A stretch of 64,000 nucleotides of DNA from Pseudomonas kairouanensis (GCF_004682055.1 NZ_QUZU01000001.1:248001-312000), one strand, 5' to 3'; shown: positions 18,351 to 29,015, counted from the first letter of the stretch. Numbers and translations: made by a program. Notes: generated by a model from the sequence alone, not told the origin.

Positions 18351-19832
18351 TCAGACCATCATCAGCAACACGGCGACGAAGATGCTGCCGGCGGAGAAGG
18401 TCATGGTCCGAGACGACCAGGTGTTGAACCAACGTTGAAAGCTGGCCAAATCGCGGGTCAGTTTGGTGTCCTGGCGGGTCCAGGACTGTTGATCGAGGCG
18501 GAAGAACACGTAGATCTTCACCAGCGCGCCCATGATCTGGTTGTAATAGAGAATCGCCGGGTAAGCCGGGCCGATCTTGTGGCCGGAGCACGACAGCAGC
18601 AGGGTGAGGATCAGGCGGGTGATGCCGATCCACAGTAGATACGCGAGGATGAACGCGCCGCCGTATTTGAAGGTGGCGATGAACGCGACCGTCAGGCCCA
18701 GCAGGGAGGTCCACATCGACACACGCTGGTCGAACAGCACGATGCTGGTGAACACACCCAGGCGACGCACGCCCAGGCCCAGGGCTCGGGAGTTCTGGCG
18801 CAGGTTGTTGCCGTACCAGCGGAACATCAGCTTGCGGCTGGCCTTGATAAAGCTCTTTTCCGGCGGGTGTTCCACGGTGTTGATCGCGGCATCCGGCACG
18901 TAGAAGGTGTCGTAGCCCAGGCGCATCAGGCTGAACCAGCTGGACTTGTCGTCACCGGTCAAAAACTTGAAGCGGCCCAGGCGCCAGTGTTGCAGCGAGT
19001 CGCTTTCCACGTCGGCGATAAAGCCTGGGTCGGTCACGACGCTGGCACGGAACACCGACATGCGACCGGTCATGGTCAGCACGCGCTTGGACAGGGCCAT
19101 GGAGCACATGTTGATGTGGCGTTGGGCGAAGCGCAGTTTGTGCCATTCGCTCATGATGTAGCCGCCGCGCACTTCGCAGAACTCGTTGGTGGTCAGGCCG
19201 CCGACATTGCCGAACAATTGGAACCACGGCACGGTCTTGCGCACGACGCCTTCGGCCAGCACGGTGTCGCCATCGATCACAGCCACCACGGCGCGGTCAT
19301 CCGGCAGGTGACGGGAGATCGCACGAAAACCAAAAGCCAGGCCGTCGCGTTTGCCGGTACCGGCGATGCGCACGAAGTCGAGCTTTACGTGCTCTGGCGG
19401 CTGCATGCGTTCCCACAGGCTCTTCACCAGCAGTTCATCGGACATTTCCACCAGCGAGCAGACCACAGTGGTGGGGAAGCCGCATTCGATGGCTTCGCGA
19501 ATCACCGAGCTGTACACCTGGGCGGTGGTCAGTGCATCGATCCTGAAGCTTGTGACCATCAGGAACACATGGGACGGGTCGGCAGCCTTGCCCAGCTTGC
19601 GCACTTTGCGGCGCAGGTGCGGGTAGACCACGTACAAAAACAGCATGCCGCGAAAGAAATGCGTAGCACCCATCGAGTAGCGCCAGATACCCACGGCGCC
19701 AATCAGGAAAATAAAATTCTTCGACTCGGAGTCGAACGTGCTCGCCGGCAACAGCAGGGCGAGACCCATCAGCAGGCTGAGGAAGAACAGCCAGCCGGCG
19801 GATTGCAGTAGTACGTGTTTTAACTTGGACAT
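18351..19832 (-). CDS. alg8: Alginate polymerase Alg8 (GT2 glycosyltransferase)
   Basis: The chosen ATG 19832 ([10 protein letters not shown]) has GGAAG six bases upstream; ATG 19838 is two codons earlier. About 493 residues. Two N-terminal membrane helices, a GT2 domain with the nucleotide Asp motif ([11 protein letters not shown]), [16 protein letters not shown] and the QxxRW-like [15 protein letters not shown], then further membrane helices. It uses GDP-mannuronate and extrudes polymannuronate with Alg44. It follows algD after 83 bases and precedes alg44 by 36. Confidence 0.96.
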   Translation of the reverse strand: MSKLKHVLLQSAGWLFFLSLLMGLALLLPASTFDSESKNFIFLIGAVGIWRYSMGATHFFRGMLFLYVVYPHLRRKVRKLGKAADPSHVFLMVTSFRIDALTTAQVYSSVIREAIECGFPTTVVCSLVEMSDELLVKSLWERMQPPEHVKLDFVRIAGTGKRDGLAFGFRAISRHLPDDRAVVAVIDGDTVLAEGVVRKTVPWFQLFGNVGGLTTNEFCEVRGGYIMSEWHKLRFAQRHINMCSMALSKRVLTMTGRMSVFRASVVTDPGFIADVESDSLQHWRLGRFKFLTGDDKSSWFSLMRLGYDTFYVPDAAINTVEHPPEKSFIKASRKLMFRWYGNNLRQNSRALGLGVRRLGVFTSIVLFDQRVSMWTSLLGLTVAFIATFKYGGAFILAYLLWIGITRLILTLLLSCSGHKIGPAYPAILYYNQIMGALVKIYVFFRLDQQSWTRQDTKLTRDLASFQRWFNTWSSRTMTFSAGSIFVAVLLMMV

Positions 19833-19915
19833 AAGCATCTTCCGAAGGTGAAGGAGGTTCCAGGTGGCGCGCGCTGGGGATGGAAACGCGCGCCGCCTGG
19901 AACTTGCCGTTGCTG

Positions 19916-21232
19916 TTACCAGCAGATGCCTTCGGTGCGACCGGTAGTGCAGGTGGCCTTGGACATGAAGCCCACCAGGTCGATCACTTGCTTGCCGTGC
20001 GGAGCGTTCTGCGCCAGGGCGCGGAATTTCTCGTCACGGTTGCCGAGGATGATCACGTCGGAGTTGTTGATCACATCATCGAAGTCCGAATTGAGCAGGG
20101 ACGACACGTGAGGGATCTTGCCTTCGATGTAGTCCTTGTTCGCACCGTGGACACGGGCGTACTCGACGTTGCTGTCGTAGATGCTCAGGTCAAAGCCCTT
20201 GCCGATCAGCATTTCCGCCAGCTCTACCAGTGGGCTTTCACGCAGGTCGTCGGTGCCGGCCTTGAAGCTCAGGCCCAGCAGGGCGACTTTGCGCTTGTCG
20301 TGGCTGGACACGATGTCGAAGGCGTTCTGGACCTGGGACTCGTTGCTGCGCATCAGCGAGTTGAGCAGCGGTGCTTCTACGTCCAGGGAACCGGCGCGGT
20401 AGGTGAGGGCGCGCACGTCCTTTGGCAGGCACGAGCCACCGAAGGCGAAACCTGGGCGCATGTAGTACTGGGACAGGTTGAGGGTCTTGTCCTGGCAGAC
20501 CACTTCCATCACTTCACGGCCATCGACGCCGACAGCCTTGGCGATGTTGCCGATCTCATTGGCGAAGGTGACCTTGGTGGCGTGCCACACGTTGCAGGTG
20601 TACTTGATCATTTCGGCAACGGCGATGTCCTTGCGGATGATCGGTGCGTCGAGTTCTTCGTACAGCGACTGCAGGACATCGCCGGAGGCTTTGTCGAACT
20701 CGCCGATGACGGTCATCGGTGGCAGGTCGTAGTCGGCGATGGCGGTGGATTCACGCAGGAATTCCGGGTTGACCGCAACGCCGAAGTCGACGCCGGCTTT
20801 CTTGCCGGAGCAGTCTTCCAGGATCGGGATCACCACGTTGGCCACGGTGCCTGGCAGTACGGTGCTGCGCACCACCACGGTGTGGCGGGTGGCTTTGTCA
20901 CGCAGGACAAAACCGATCTCGCGGCACACGGCTTCGATGTAGTCCAGTTCCAGGTCGCCGTTTTTCTTGCTTGGCGTACCGACGCAGATCATCGACAGGT
21001 CGGTATTGCGGATGGCTTCGGCGAAGTTGGTGGTGCCACGCAGGCGACCGGTCTCGATCCCCTTGCTCAACAGCTCGCCCAGGCCTGGTTCAACGATCGG
21101 CGATTTACCGGCATTGATCAGGTCGATCTTGTCCTTGGAGATGTCTACGCCGACCACTTCGTGGCCACGGGCAGACAGGCAACCGGCACAGACTGCGCCA
21201 ACGTAACCTAGACCAAATATGCTGATGCGCAT
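19916..21232 (-). CDS. algD: GDP-mannose 6-dehydrogenase
   Basis: ATG 21232 ([17 protein letters not shown]) has AGAGGT seven bases upstream; the reading to 21256 is an in-frame extension. It has 438 residues, the family norm. The Rossmann motif GLGYVG, the substrate loop with the catalytic cysteine in [13 protein letters not shown] (about 265-275) and the C-terminal NAD-type domain ([19 protein letters not shown]) are intact. It performs the committed four-electron oxidation of GDP-mannose to GDP-mannuronate. First gene of the operon, expressed from the AlgU-type promoter at 21701-21728. Confidence 0.97.
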   Translation of the reverse strand: MRISIFGLGYVGAVCAGCLSARGHEVVGVDISKDKIDLINAGKSPIVEPGLGELLSKGIETGRLRGTTNFAEAIRNTDLSMICVGTPSKKNGDLELDYIEAVCREIGFVLRDKATRHTVVVRSTVLPGTVANVVIPILEDCSGKKAGVDFGVAVNPEFLRESTAIADYDLPPMTVIGEFDKASGDVLQSLYEELDAPIIRKDIAVAEMIKYTCNVWHATKVTFANEIGNIAKAVGVDGREVMEVVCQDKTLNLSQYYMRPGFAFGGSCLPKDVRALTYRAGSLDVEAPLLNSLMRSNESQVQNAFDIVSSHDKRKVALLGLSFKAGTDDLRESPLVELAEMLIGKGFDLSIYDSNVEYARVHGANKDYIEGKIPHVSSLLNSDFDDVINNSDVIILGNRDEKFRALAQNAPHGKQVIDLVGFMSKATCTTGRTEGICW

Positions 21233-21375
21233 CGCATTTACCTCTTTGTTAATCATGCCAATAATTGGCCGGAGTTCATGTTTGCAAGCGTCACTGATGC
21301 CGCGAAAGTTAGGCGAATAGACGCCGACTTACCGCGTACAGGCATGTTGAATAACGAGTGACTAACTATTGCACT

Positions 21376-21393
21376 CAAGTTGTGCGCAACTTG
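21376..21393 (-). promoter_or_regulatory. Hairpin in the algD leader
   Basis: A perfect seven-base stem, CAAGTTG / CAACTTG with a TGCG loop, lies about 145 bases upstream of the algD ATG inside the predicted transcribed leader. Confidence 0.35.
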
Positions 21394-21700
21394 GCCTTGT
21401 TATTGGGGCTTGCCCTCAAATGCAGCCGGCCTTCTTGGGGAAGGTCCCGACGCCAGTGCCGCAGGATGCTGATGGAGGCAATAAGCCTTTATTTATCAAC
21501 ATCTTGGGTGTCATCACTGACACATTTGGGTAAGCGCTGCCTTGGCCTATAGGGAGAAGCAATTAATCCTTATCGCCGCCCTCAACTCATATCAGTTGAT
21601 GATGTGACCCATGAGTCAAAGTTGATGGGGCAACTTCGCTACTTCCTTGGATCGCTGTGTAAGTTATCTCCTACAGAAACAGAGAATTTCGTTACCGGTG

Positions 21701-21728
21701 GTATGAGCCGCCGGTTTAGACGAAGTTC
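21701..21728 (-). promoter_or_regulatory. AlgU (sigma-22, RpoE-type) promoter of the alginate operon
   Basis: On the minus strand GAACTT (21728-21723) is followed after 16 bases by TCATA (21706-21702), matching the known AlgU pattern GAACTT-N16/17-TC(T/A)GA-like. Transcription should start near 21695, giving an algD leader of about 460 nt. Confidence 0.78.
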
Positions 21729-21991
21729 CAGGCCGCTCATCCTGTTTCCCGAAATTTCTTGAAATATTAGAAAAGATGGCACTGGTACTATATTGATAGC
21801 ACTTGCTATTTGGGCCAGTAGTTATGGGGAGTTGGCGCGAGGGGATAGTTTTGTGCCACTAGTGTTTTAAAAAAGTGGTGCCACTATGAAAAAAATTCAG
21901 AAATGTCGAGTGAAAGAATCGTTAGGTTTGCGACAAGATATTTTTTGACGCCAAAATAATGGCTTTTTAATGGTTGGAACTCGAACAAAAT
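21729..21991 (-). promoter_or_regulatory. Upstream control region of algD, no gene seen
   Basis: AT-rich non-coding DNA between the algD promoter and a REPIN. GTGCCAC occurs twice (near 21852 and 21884) and a GGCACTGGTACTATATTGAT segment is near 21780. No clear AlgR box (CCGTTCGTC type) was found by eye. In other Pseudomonas this zone binds AlgR, AmrZ and other activators. Confidence 0.4.
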
Positions 21992-22079
21992 GTGGGAGGG
22001 GGCTTGCCCCCGATAGCAGGGTGTCAGTCACAAAATTAGGTGACTGGTACACCGCTATCGGGGGCAAGCCCCCTCCCAC
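21992..22079. repeat. REPIN, GGGGGC-type arms
   Basis: GTGGGAGGGGGCTTGCCCCC and its inverted copy ending ...GCCCCCTCCCAC. A different sub-family from the CGGGC-type repeats. Confidence 0.9.
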
Positions 22080-22116
22080 ATTTGGATCTCATTGCCTGAA
22101 AGAGAAGGGCTTGGCT

Positions 22117-22896
22117 TTATTCCGGTGCGTGATCGCGCAAAAACACCAAATTATCCGGCTTGGACTGCTCCGCATTGAAGCGGTAACCCGCTACATCAAA
22201 CGCCTTGAGCTTGGCCGGGTCGTTGATGCGCTCTTCGATCACAAAGCGGCTCATCATGCCCCGGGCCTTTTTGGCGTAGAAGCTGATGATCTTGTACTGG
22301 CCGTTCTTCAAGTCCTTGAACTCGGTGTTGATGATCCGCGCGTTCAGGGCTGTGCGCTTGACCGCCGAGAAGTACTCGTTGGAGGCCAGGTTGAGCAGCA
22401 CATCGTCCCCTTGGGCAGCCAAGGCTTCGTTCAGCCATTCGCTGATTCGGGTGCCCCAGAAGGCGTACAGGTCTTTACCACGCGCGTTGGCCAGCTTGGT
22501 GCCCATTTCCAGGCGGTACGGCATCATCAGGTCCAGGGGGCGCAACAGGCCGTAGAGGCCCGAGAGCATGCGCAGGTGGTCCTGGGCGTAGGTGAAGTCG
22601 GCCTCGCTGAAGGTTTGGGCGTTGAGGCCGGTGTACACGTCGCCCTTGAACGCCAGCAGCGCCTGCTTGGCGTTGGCCGGGGTGAATGCCGGGGTCCAAC
22701 TGCCGAAACGCGCGGCGTTGAGGCCGCCGATCTTATCGGATACGTGCATCAGCTCGCTGATTTGCGCCGGGCTCAGCTCGCGCAGTTGCTCGATCAGTTC
22801 CTGGGAATGGTCCAGGTACTGCGGCTGGGTAAAGCGCTCGGTGGCAGGCTTGGTCTCGAAATCGAGGGTCTTGGCGGGGGAAATCACCGTCAGCAT
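22117..22896 (-). CDS. yaaA: Peroxide stress protein YaaA (DUF328/UPF0246)
   Basis: The 259-residue protein starts [14 protein letters not shown], the family's hallmark N-terminus, and contains [32 protein letters not shown] and [11 protein letters not shown], all conserved in YaaA. The E. coli protein limits damage from hydrogen peroxide by lowering free iron and binds DNA. It stands alone between two REPINs. Length and start agree with the family. Confidence 0.93.
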   Translation of the reverse strand: MLTVISPAKTLDFETKPATERFTQPQYLDHSQELIEQLRELSPAQISELMHVSDKIGGLNAARFGSWTPAFTPANAKQALLAFKGDVYTGLNAQTFSEADFTYAQDHLRMLSGLYGLLRPLDLMMPYRLEMGTKLANARGKDLYAFWGTRISEWLNEALAAQGDDVLLNLASNEYFSAVKRTALNARIINTEFKDLKNGQYKIISFYAKKARGMMSRFVIEERINDPAKLKAFDVAGYRFNAEQSKPDNLVFLRDHAPE

Positions 22897-22981
22897 GAAG
22901 TCGTCTCCTGTAATCGTGCGGCGATTCTAGGGGCTTGGGCGTTTTGACTCCACCTATCAAGCTGATAGTGGCCGCTTTTCT

Positions 22982-23079
22982 GTAGGAGCGAGCTTGCTCG
23001 CGAAAAACGCCCATGCACCGCGTTCATCCAGCATGAGCGTGTAATCGTTGAGGTTTTTCGCGAGCAAGCTCGCTCCTAC
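22982..23079. repeat. REPIN, GTAGGAG type
   Basis: GTAGGAGCGAGCTTGCTCGC at the left and ...GCGAGCAAGCTCGCTCCTAC at the right. It lies in the divergent gap between yaaA and the deacetylase-like gene. Confidence 0.9.
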
Positions 23080-23136
23080 ATTTATCGGCGGTCAGTCCGT
23101 TATGATGGCCGGTAACTCTGGAAGGGGAGACCCCGT

Positions 23137-24261
23137 GTGCGAATAGCGCTTTTGTTGTCGGCATGCCTGCTGTGCCTGAATGTTCAGGCCGCGCCGGTGG
23201 ATGTGGCCAGCCTGGACCGTGGCACCTGGCCCGAAAAGCTCGCCAGCCCGGCGCTGTTCGATGTGGCTTCACGCGCGGAGATCCTGATGTTCGCCCGCAG
23301 CCTCTCGGCCACCGAAGCTCTGGATGAGGCCGCGCTCAAGCAGCGCCTGGGCTTGAAGATCATCAACCTGGCCGCCATCGACGACCTGCGCCGCCAACTC
23401 TGGCAGCGCCTGCTGGAGAATTACACCTTCGCCCAGCAAAGCTGCGAGGAAGACGCCTCGTTCTGCTACCTGGTGGAAAACATGGACGACCTGCGCGAGC
23501 AGGCCGGCAAGTTCGAGGTCAGCGAAAACTCCTTCTATATAGGCTGGGCCGCGCCGAGCCATACCTTCCACGAGCGCTACCTGGACGAATTGCTGCGCAA
23601 GGCCGCGCTGTTCCCGCAGATCAGCAGCGAAGTCGCCCGCTTCGGCGACCATGAGCGCAATGGGGATGAATTCAACGACCGAATGTTCCTGCTGACCTTC
23701 GACGGCGGCCCTGCACCCGTGAGCGGCAATACCGATTGGCTCGCCGACTACCTGCGCAAACAGAAGATGAACGCCACGTTCTTCGTGCTGGGCAGCAGCC
23801 TGCAAAGCCGTGTCGAACGCAGTTCGGCCAGCGATGTGCAGGCGCTGTACCAGGACCAGTGCGTCGGGACCCTGGGCTGGCAATACCGTTCCCACAGCCA
23901 TTGGGTGGAATGGCAGGGCTCGATCACCCGCACCGCTTCATTGGCGCAGAACCTGCTGCCGGAAAACTACGTGCCGTTGTTCCGCCCGCCCTACGGCCAG
24001 CGTCGTGCGGACAGCCAGGGCTTCTTCCAGTCCCAGGGCTTGCAGGTGGCGCTGTGGGACATCGATTCCCAGGATGACCCCGGCAAACTCAAGGCCGATG
24101 AGTCGGCGCAGCGCGTGCTGACGCTGATGCTGCTGTGGCGCAAAGGGGTGATTGTGTTTCACGACACCCAAGACAAGGCGCGTGTGGCGTTGCCCATGCT
24201 GTTGCAGCAAACGGCGCAAAGTGGGCTGGGTTGGCAGGACTGCCGGGAAGCATTTCGATAA
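23137..24261 (+). CDS. Polysaccharide deacetylase (NodB-like) family protein, divergent active site
   Basis: GTG 23137 follows GGAAGGGGAG. The 374-residue protein has a signal peptide (IALLLSACLLCLNVQAAP), an N-terminal helical region (about 20-170) and a C-terminal NodB fold. Motif 1 reads TFDGGP (about 186-191) where active enzymes have TFDDGP, so a metal-binding Asp is Gly. The HxxxH motif is represented only by SHSHW, RPPYG (about 282) is intact, and the last motif VIVFHDTQ (about 337-344) is present. Presumably exported. It may be a binding or inactive variant, or use a changed metal site. No polysaccharide genes lie beside it. Confidence 0.75.
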   Translation: MRIALLLSACLLCLNVQAAPVDVASLDRGTWPEKLASPALFDVASRAEILMFARSLSATEALDEAALKQRLGLKIINLAAIDDLRRQLWQRLLENYTFAQQSCEEDASFCYLVENMDDLREQAGKFEVSENSFYIGWAAPSHTFHERYLDELLRKAALFPQISSEVARFGDHERNGDEFNDRMFLLTFDGGPAPVSGNTDWLADYLRKQKMNATFFVLGSSLQSRVERSSASDVQALYQDQCVGTLGWQYRSHSHWVEWQGSITRTASLAQNLLPENYVPLFRPPYGQRRADSQGFFQSQGLQVALWDIDSQDDPGKLKADESAQRVLTLMLLWRKGVIVFHDTQDKARVALPMLLQQTAQSGLGWQDCREAFR

Positions 24262-24608
24262 AAAGATGAAGTGCCCGGCCCTGTTGGGGATGAGGGCTTT
24301 CTGGGGCGATTTTGTGCGACAAATCGATGCAGGCGGACTTCCGACTTTAACGGGGTACATGGCACTCGGCTAGTGCTATTCGTCATCCTGAAAAATAAAC
24401 TTCAAAAAAGCGTCAAAGTGCTTTTTAGTGTCACAGGTTTTGCGGTATTACGAAGTCAGATCGCCGAAACCTGCAGCACAGGTGGCGTCTTCCAAGACTC
24501 CTCATGTGGGCATGCACTTGACGTCCCTCAGGTGCATTCGGTGGTCGAATCGAGGCGCAGCACCGCCCAGGTATTGCGTCGACTGGCTCCCACAAAAGGT
24601 GACCGAGT
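24262..24608. other. Intergenic stretch, nothing firm
   Basis: About 350 bases between the deacetylase-like gene and phoH, AT-richer in the middle. It must carry the phoH promoter. I see no RNA gene, repeat or convincing operator. Confidence 0.4.
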
Positions 24609-26003
24609 ATGGATGATCATGGACGCACCCCTTCTTCCGACCAGCCAATCCTTTATGTGCTTGATACCAACGTATTGATCCACGATCCAAACGCTCTGCT
24701 CAACTTTGAAGAACACCACGTCGCCATCCCGATGATCGTGCTTGAGGAACTCGACAAACTCAAAAGCGGGCACCACAGCGTTGCCGCCGAATGCCGCCAG
24801 GCCATCCGCCTGATCGACAAGACATTGGGCGAGGCCTCTCCTGAAGACGTAGAACTCGGCGTGCCGATCCAGCGCGGCAAAAGCGGGCCCAAGGGCTTGC
24901 TGTCGATCCTGATGAGCAAGGGCCGCGAGCCCAGCAGCCTGCTGCCGGAAAACCTCAACGACAACAAGATCATCAACCAATTGATCGACCTGCACGCGCG
25001 TGACAAGGACCTGCGCCTGGTGCTGGTGACCAAAGACATCAACATGCGCCTCAAGGCCCGTGCGTGTGGGATCGCGGCCGAGGACTACAGCACCGACCAA
25101 CTGGTCGACGACGTTTCGATGTTGTCCCGTGGTTATCACACCGTCACGGGCTCCTTCTGGGACCTGGTGAGCAAAGTCGAAACCCGCCAGGACCACGGCC
25201 GCACCTGGCACCAGGTGCAACTGATCGACAACCTGCCGGCGGTGCATATCAATGAATTCATCATCGACGAACAGGGCTTTGTGGGCTGGATCAAAGAGAT
25301 CCAGGTCGACAAGCTGCTGATCCTCGACCTGCATCAGGAACCCCTGTTGCACCAGGAAGCCTGGGGCCTGAAACCGCGTGACATCTACCAGAGCCTGGCG
25401 CTGTACGCGCTGCTCGACCCAGACATCCACCTGGTCAACCTGACAGGCGCTGCCGGTTCCGGTAAAACCATCCTCGCCCTGGCTGCCGCCATCGAGCAGA
25501 CCATGGTGACCAAGCGCTATCGCCGCATCATCGCCACCCGCAGCGTGCAGGGCCTGGACCAGGAGATTGGCTTCCTGCCCGGCACCGAGGCGGAAAAAAT
25601 GGAGCCGTGGCTGGGGGCGATCACTGACAACCTCGAAGCCTTGCACATGGATGACGAAAACACCCATGGCAGCGTCGACTACATCCTCAGCAAAGTGCCG
25701 TTGCAGTTCAAATCCCTCAACTACATCCGAGGTCGCAGCTTCCAGCAGAGCCTGATTTTGATTGATGAATGCCAGAACCTTACGCCGCACCAGATGAAAA
25801 CCATCATCACCCGTGCCGGCGCCGGTTCCAAAGTGGTGTGCCTGGGCAACCTGGCACAGATCGACACCCCTTACCTGTCCGCGACCAGCTCCGGGCTGAC
25901 CTACCTGACGGAACGCTTCAAAGACTTCCCGAACGGCGTGCACATTGCGCTGCAAGGGGTTCCACGCTCGATTCTGGCTGAATACGCCGAATCGCACTTG
26001 TAA
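24609..26003 (+). CDS. PhoH family protein with PIN domain (YlaK-like)
   Basis: The 464-residue protein combines an N-terminal PIN ribonuclease-like domain (YVLDTNVLIHDPNALL, acidic residues at 16-24, ELDKLK and LVTKDINMRLKA later) with a C-terminal PhoH ATPase (Walker A GAAGSGKT near 280, Walker B LILIDECQNLTPHQ near 383). Such PIN-PhoH fusions are proposed RNA unwinding/cleaving proteins. ATG 24609 (MDDHGRTPSS) is the only sensible start. It precedes a REPIN and the moa genes, and is transcribed in the same direction but probably not in one operon. Confidence 0.9.
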   Translation: MDDHGRTPSSDQPILYVLDTNVLIHDPNALLNFEEHHVAIPMIVLEELDKLKSGHHSVAAECRQAIRLIDKTLGEASPEDVELGVPIQRGKSGPKGLLSILMSKGREPSSLLPENLNDNKIINQLIDLHARDKDLRLVLVTKDINMRLKARACGIAAEDYSTDQLVDDVSMLSRGYHTVTGSFWDLVSKVETRQDHGRTWHQVQLIDNLPAVHINEFIIDEQGFVGWIKEIQVDKLLILDLHQEPLLHQEAWGLKPRDIYQSLALYALLDPDIHLVNLTGAAGSGKTILALAAAIEQTMVTKRYRRIIATRSVQGLDQEIGFLPGTEAEKMEPWLGAITDNLEALHMDDENTHGSVDYILSKVPLQFKSLNYIRGRSFQQSLILIDECQNLTPHQMKTIITRAGAGSKVVCLGNLAQIDTPYLSATSSGLTYLTERFKDFPNGVHIALQGVPRSILAEYAESHL

Positions 26004-26014
26004 ATGCGGTCAAT

Positions 26015-26102
26015 GTGGGAGGGGGCTTGCCCCCGATGGCTATGGCACATTCAACATCTCTGTTGACTGACCCACTGCTATCGGGAGCAAGCCCCCTCCC
26101 AC
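26015..26102. repeat. REPIN, GGGGGC type
   Basis: GTGGGAGGGGGCTTGCCCCC and ...GGAGCAAGCCCCCTCCCAC, between phoH and moaC. Confidence 0.9.
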
Positions 26103-26169
26103 ATAAGCTTGTGACACATCTTGATCAGTGTTGGGTTTACAATCGCTGCTCCTGATCAGGAGTAACCCC

Positions 26170-26643
26170 GTGCTGACTCATCTCGATTCCCAAGGTCGCG
26201 CCCACATGGTCGACGTCACCGACAAAGCCGTGACGTTCCGTGAAGCGGTGGCCGAAGCGCGTGTGCGCATGTTGCCCGAGACCCTGACAATGATTGTCGA
26301 CGGTGCCCATCCCAAGGGTGACGTATTTGCCGTGGCCCGCATCGCCGGGATCCAGGCCGCCAAGAAGACCAGCGATTTGATCCCCCTGTGCCACCCGCTG
26401 ATGCTCACCGGCGTCAAGGTCGAGTTGCGCGCCGATGGCGTGGACGCTGTGCACATCCTGGCGCGGTGCAAGCTCTCCGGGCAAACCGGCGTGGAGATGG
26501 AAGCCCTGACCGCCGCCAGCGTTGCGGCGCTGACGATCTACGACATGTGCAAGGCCGTGGATCGCGGCATGACCATCGAACATATTCGCCTGCTGGAAAA
26601 GCTCGGCGGCAAAAGTGGGCACTTCAAGGCGGACCAGGCATGA
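26170..26643 (+). CDS. moaC: Cyclic pyranopterin monophosphate synthase
   Basis: GTG 26170 ([16 protein letters not shown]) follows CAGGAGT; a longer reading from 26128 covers non-coding sequence. It has 157 residues, as in other MoaC proteins. Conserved [30 protein letters not shown] and [23 protein letters not shown] are present. With MoaA it converts GTP to cyclic pyranopterin monophosphate for molybdenum cofactor. Its stop overlaps moaD by ATGA. Confidence 0.96.
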   Translation: MLTHLDSQGRAHMVDVTDKAVTFREAVAEARVRMLPETLTMIVDGAHPKGDVFAVARIAGIQAAKKTSDLIPLCHPLMLTGVKVELRADGVDAVHILARCKLSGQTGVEMEALTAASVAALTIYDMCKAVDRGMTIEHIRLLEKLGGKSGHFKADQA

Positions 26644-26882
26644 GCATCAACGTATTGTTTTTTGCGCGTTACGCCGAGGCGGTGGGCTTTGACTCGCTGG
26701 AGATGGAGGGCGAATTCGCCACCGTCGGTGCGGTGCGGCTCGCGCTCGCCAATGATGCAGACTTTGCCGTACTCAACGAAGCCAGCCTGATGTGCGCGCG
26801 CAACGAAGAGCTGTGTACGCTGGACGAACCCCTCGTCGATGGCGATGAAGTGGCGTTCTTCCCACCCGTCACGGGAGGCTGA
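26640..26882 (+). CDS. moaD: Molybdopterin synthase small subunit
   Basis: The 80-residue beta-grasp protein ([16 protein letters not shown]) ends in the obligatory Gly-Gly (VTGG), the site of adenylation and thiocarboxylation that supplies sulfur for the dithiolene. ATG overlaps the moaC stop. moaE follows after two bases. Confidence 0.95.
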   Translation: MSINVLFFARYAEAVGFDSLEMEGEFATVGAVRLALANDADFAVLNEASLMCARNEELCTLDEPLVDGDEVAFFPPVTGG

Positions 26883-26884
26883 GC

Positions 26885-27337
26885 ATGGCCATTCGGGTGC
26901 AGATCGAGGCGTTTGACCCCGGTGCCGAAGTCAACGCCATGCACGCGGCCAATGTCGGCGTGGGCGCGGTGGTGAGTTTTGTCGGCTACGTGCGTGACTT
27001 CAACGATGGCCGTGAGGTGTCGGGGATGTTTCTTGAACACTATCCCGGCATGACTGAAAAGGCTTTGGCCAAGATTGCTGTGGAAGCAGAACAGCGCTGG
27101 CCCTTGCTCAAGCTGGATGTGCTGCACCGCATCGGCGCGCTGGAGCCTGGGGAGCCGATTGTGTTCGTTGGCGTAGCCAGTGCCCATCGCCAGGCGGCGT
27201 TCGATGCCTGTGCGTTTGTGATGGATTACTTGAAGACGCGGGCGCCGTTCTGGAAGAAAGAGAACACCAGCGAAGGACCGCGATGGGTCGAAGGGCGTAG
27301 TAGCGATCACGCTGCCGCAGATCGCTGGAAGTCGTAG
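26885..27337 (+). CDS. moaE: Molybdopterin synthase large subunit
   Basis: The 150-residue catalytic subunit contains GAVVSFVGYVRDFNDG, LEHYPGMTEKALAKI, HRIGALEPGEPIVFVGVASAHR and the catalytic lysine region KTRAPFWKKE. It receives sulfur from MoaD-thiocarboxylate. Last gene of moaCDE; a REPIN separates it from the convergent rhlB. moaA and moaB are not in the window. Confidence 0.95.
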   Translation: MAIRVQIEAFDPGAEVNAMHAANVGVGAVVSFVGYVRDFNDGREVSGMFLEHYPGMTEKALAKIAVEAEQRWPLLKLDVLHRIGALEPGEPIVFVGVASAHRQAAFDACAFVMDYLKTRAPFWKKENTSEGPRWVEGRSSDHAAADRWKS

Positions 27338-27356
27338 GCTAAACACAAAACCAAAT

Positions 27357-27443
27357 GTGGGAGCGGGCTTGCTCGCGAATGCGGAGTGTCAGTTGATACA
27401 TTCATCACTGATACACCGCATTCGCGAGCAAGCCCGCTCCCAC
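27357..27443. repeat. REPIN
   Basis: GTGGGAGCGGGCTTGCTCGC and its inverted copy fill the gap between the convergent moaE and rhlB genes. Confidence 0.9.
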
Positions 27444-27464
27444 ATTTTTTATCGCATTCCAGCT

Positions 27465-28913
27465 TTACGGGCGTTTGCGCTCTACCGCTCGCAACAGATG
27501 CGTCGGCGGCGTCTCGCAGCTGATCTTGCGCCCCAGCAGCGCCTCGATCGACGGCAACTGGTACGAATCATCTTCCCCGGCAAAACTGATCGACACACCC
27601 GCAGCGCCTGCACGGCCGGTGCGGCCAATACGGTGCACGTAGTCGTCCGGCACTTCCGGCAGGGTGAAGTTGATCACATGGCTGATGCCGTCGATGTGAA
27701 TGCCACGGCCCGCCACGTCAGTGGCCACCAATACGCGGATCTTGCCTTCACGAAAGCCCTCCAGCGTCTTGATGCGCTTGTGCTGCGGCACATCGCCCGA
27801 CAGTTGCGCAGCGTTTACCCCATCACGCACCAGGCGTTCTTCGATGCGGCGCACTTCGTCCTTGCGGTTGGCAAACACCATCACCCGCTCCCAACCGTTG
27901 TCGTTGACCAGGTTGTAGAGCAGCTTGTACTTGTCGGCCCCGGCCACAGCATAGATATGTTGCTCGACGTTTTCGCTGGCGACGTTTTCTGCTTCGATCT
28001 CGACGATGGACGGGTCGGTGGTCCACTGCTTGGCCAGGTTCATCACGTCTTCGGTGAAGGTGGCGGAGAACAGCAGCGTCTGGCGCTCGGACTTGGGCGG
28101 GGTTTGGCGAATGATCTGGCGCACTTGTGGGATAAAACCCATGTCGAGCATGCGGTCGGCTTCGTCCAGCACCATCACTTCGACCATGTCCAGGTGCACG
28201 TCGCCGCGCTGGTTGAAGTCCAGCAAGCGGCCAGGGGTGGCCACCAGGATGTCGCAGTGGCGGGCTTCGAGGTGCTTGAGCTGCTTGTCGAAGTCCATGC
28301 CGCCAACGAACGTCATGACGTTGAGGCCGGTGTACTTGGTCAGGTCGGCGGCGTCCTTGGCGATCTGCACCACCAGCTCCCGGGTGGGGGCGATGATCAG
28401 TGCGCGGGGTTCGCCCATGTAGCGTTCTTTCGGCGGTGGCGTCTGCAGCAACTGGGTGATGATCGAGATCAGGAACGCGGCAGTCTTGCCGGTACCGGTC
28501 TGGGCGCGGCCGATGGCGTCTTTGCCCGCCAGGGTGAAGCCCAGGACCTGTGCCTGGATCGGCGTGCAGTACGGAAACCCCAGGTCCTGGATGGCGTGCA
28601 TCAGTTCCGGGGCGAGCTTGAAGTCGTGGAAGCGGGTCTTGCCTTCCTGGGGCTCGACGACGAAGTCTTCGAGTTTCCACGGGATAACGGGCGGCTTGGG
28701 CGCACGTTCGCGGCGCGGTTTCGGCGCCGGTGCGGCTTGTTTGGCCAGCTCAGGCGGAGTCACCGTAGGCGTCGCGGGCTGGGCGACAGGCGCAGTCCGC
28801 TCGGGCTGTTGGCCGTCATTGCGGCTGCCGGCAGTCGGGACAGGAGCACTGGGAACAGGCGCGAGCGGCTCGGCCTCGCTTTTGCCGAACATCTTCTTGA
28901 GTGCTTCGAGCAC
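27465..28913 (-). CDS. rhlB: DEAD-box ATP-dependent RNA helicase RhlB
   Basis: The 482-residue helicase has a proline/alanine-rich N-terminal extension (about 15-70) and basic [11 protein letters not shown], then the helicase core: Q motif around YCTPIQAQ, Walker A AQTGTGKT near 140, DEAD in [13 protein letters not shown] near 246, SAT in LLFSATFT, and [10 protein letters not shown]. In gamma-proteobacteria RhlB works with RNase E in the degradosome. The start is GTG 28913 ([11 protein letters not shown]). The Pseudomonas-type N-terminal extension is longer than in E. coli. Confidence 0.93.
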   Translation of the reverse strand: MLEALKKMFGKSEAEPLAPVPSAPVPTAGSRNDGQQPERTAPVAQPATPTVTPPELAKQAAPAPKPRRERAPKPPVIPWKLEDFVVEPQEGKTRFHDFKLAPELMHAIQDLGFPYCTPIQAQVLGFTLAGKDAIGRAQTGTGKTAAFLISIITQLLQTPPPKERYMGEPRALIIAPTRELVVQIAKDAADLTKYTGLNVMTFVGGMDFDKQLKHLEARHCDILVATPGRLLDFNQRGDVHLDMVEVMVLDEADRMLDMGFIPQVRQIIRQTPPKSERQTLLFSATFTEDVMNLAKQWTTDPSIVEIEAENVASENVEQHIYAVAGADKYKLLYNLVNDNGWERVMVFANRKDEVRRIEERLVRDGVNAAQLSGDVPQHKRIKTLEGFREGKIRVLVATDVAGRGIHIDGISHVINFTLPEVPDDYVHRIGRTGRAGAAGVSISFAGEDDSYQLPSIEALLGRKISCETPPTHLLRAVERKRP

Positions 28914-29015
28914 GGTGATCTCATTAATTGGTTAAGGAATGTACGCCGGCCAGTGTAATGCAAGAATCGGGCGCGGCGTAGTGCGTCTGTCATACGGCTA
29001 CATAAACGCCGGGTT

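Noticed and set aside
21358..21552. 64-codon ORF within the algD leader
   Set aside because: Opposite strand to the leader, no ribosome binding site, and the region is better explained as promoter and leader.
21729..21991. AlgR boxes upstream of algD
   Set aside because: No CCGTTCGTC-like match was found by eye on either strand.
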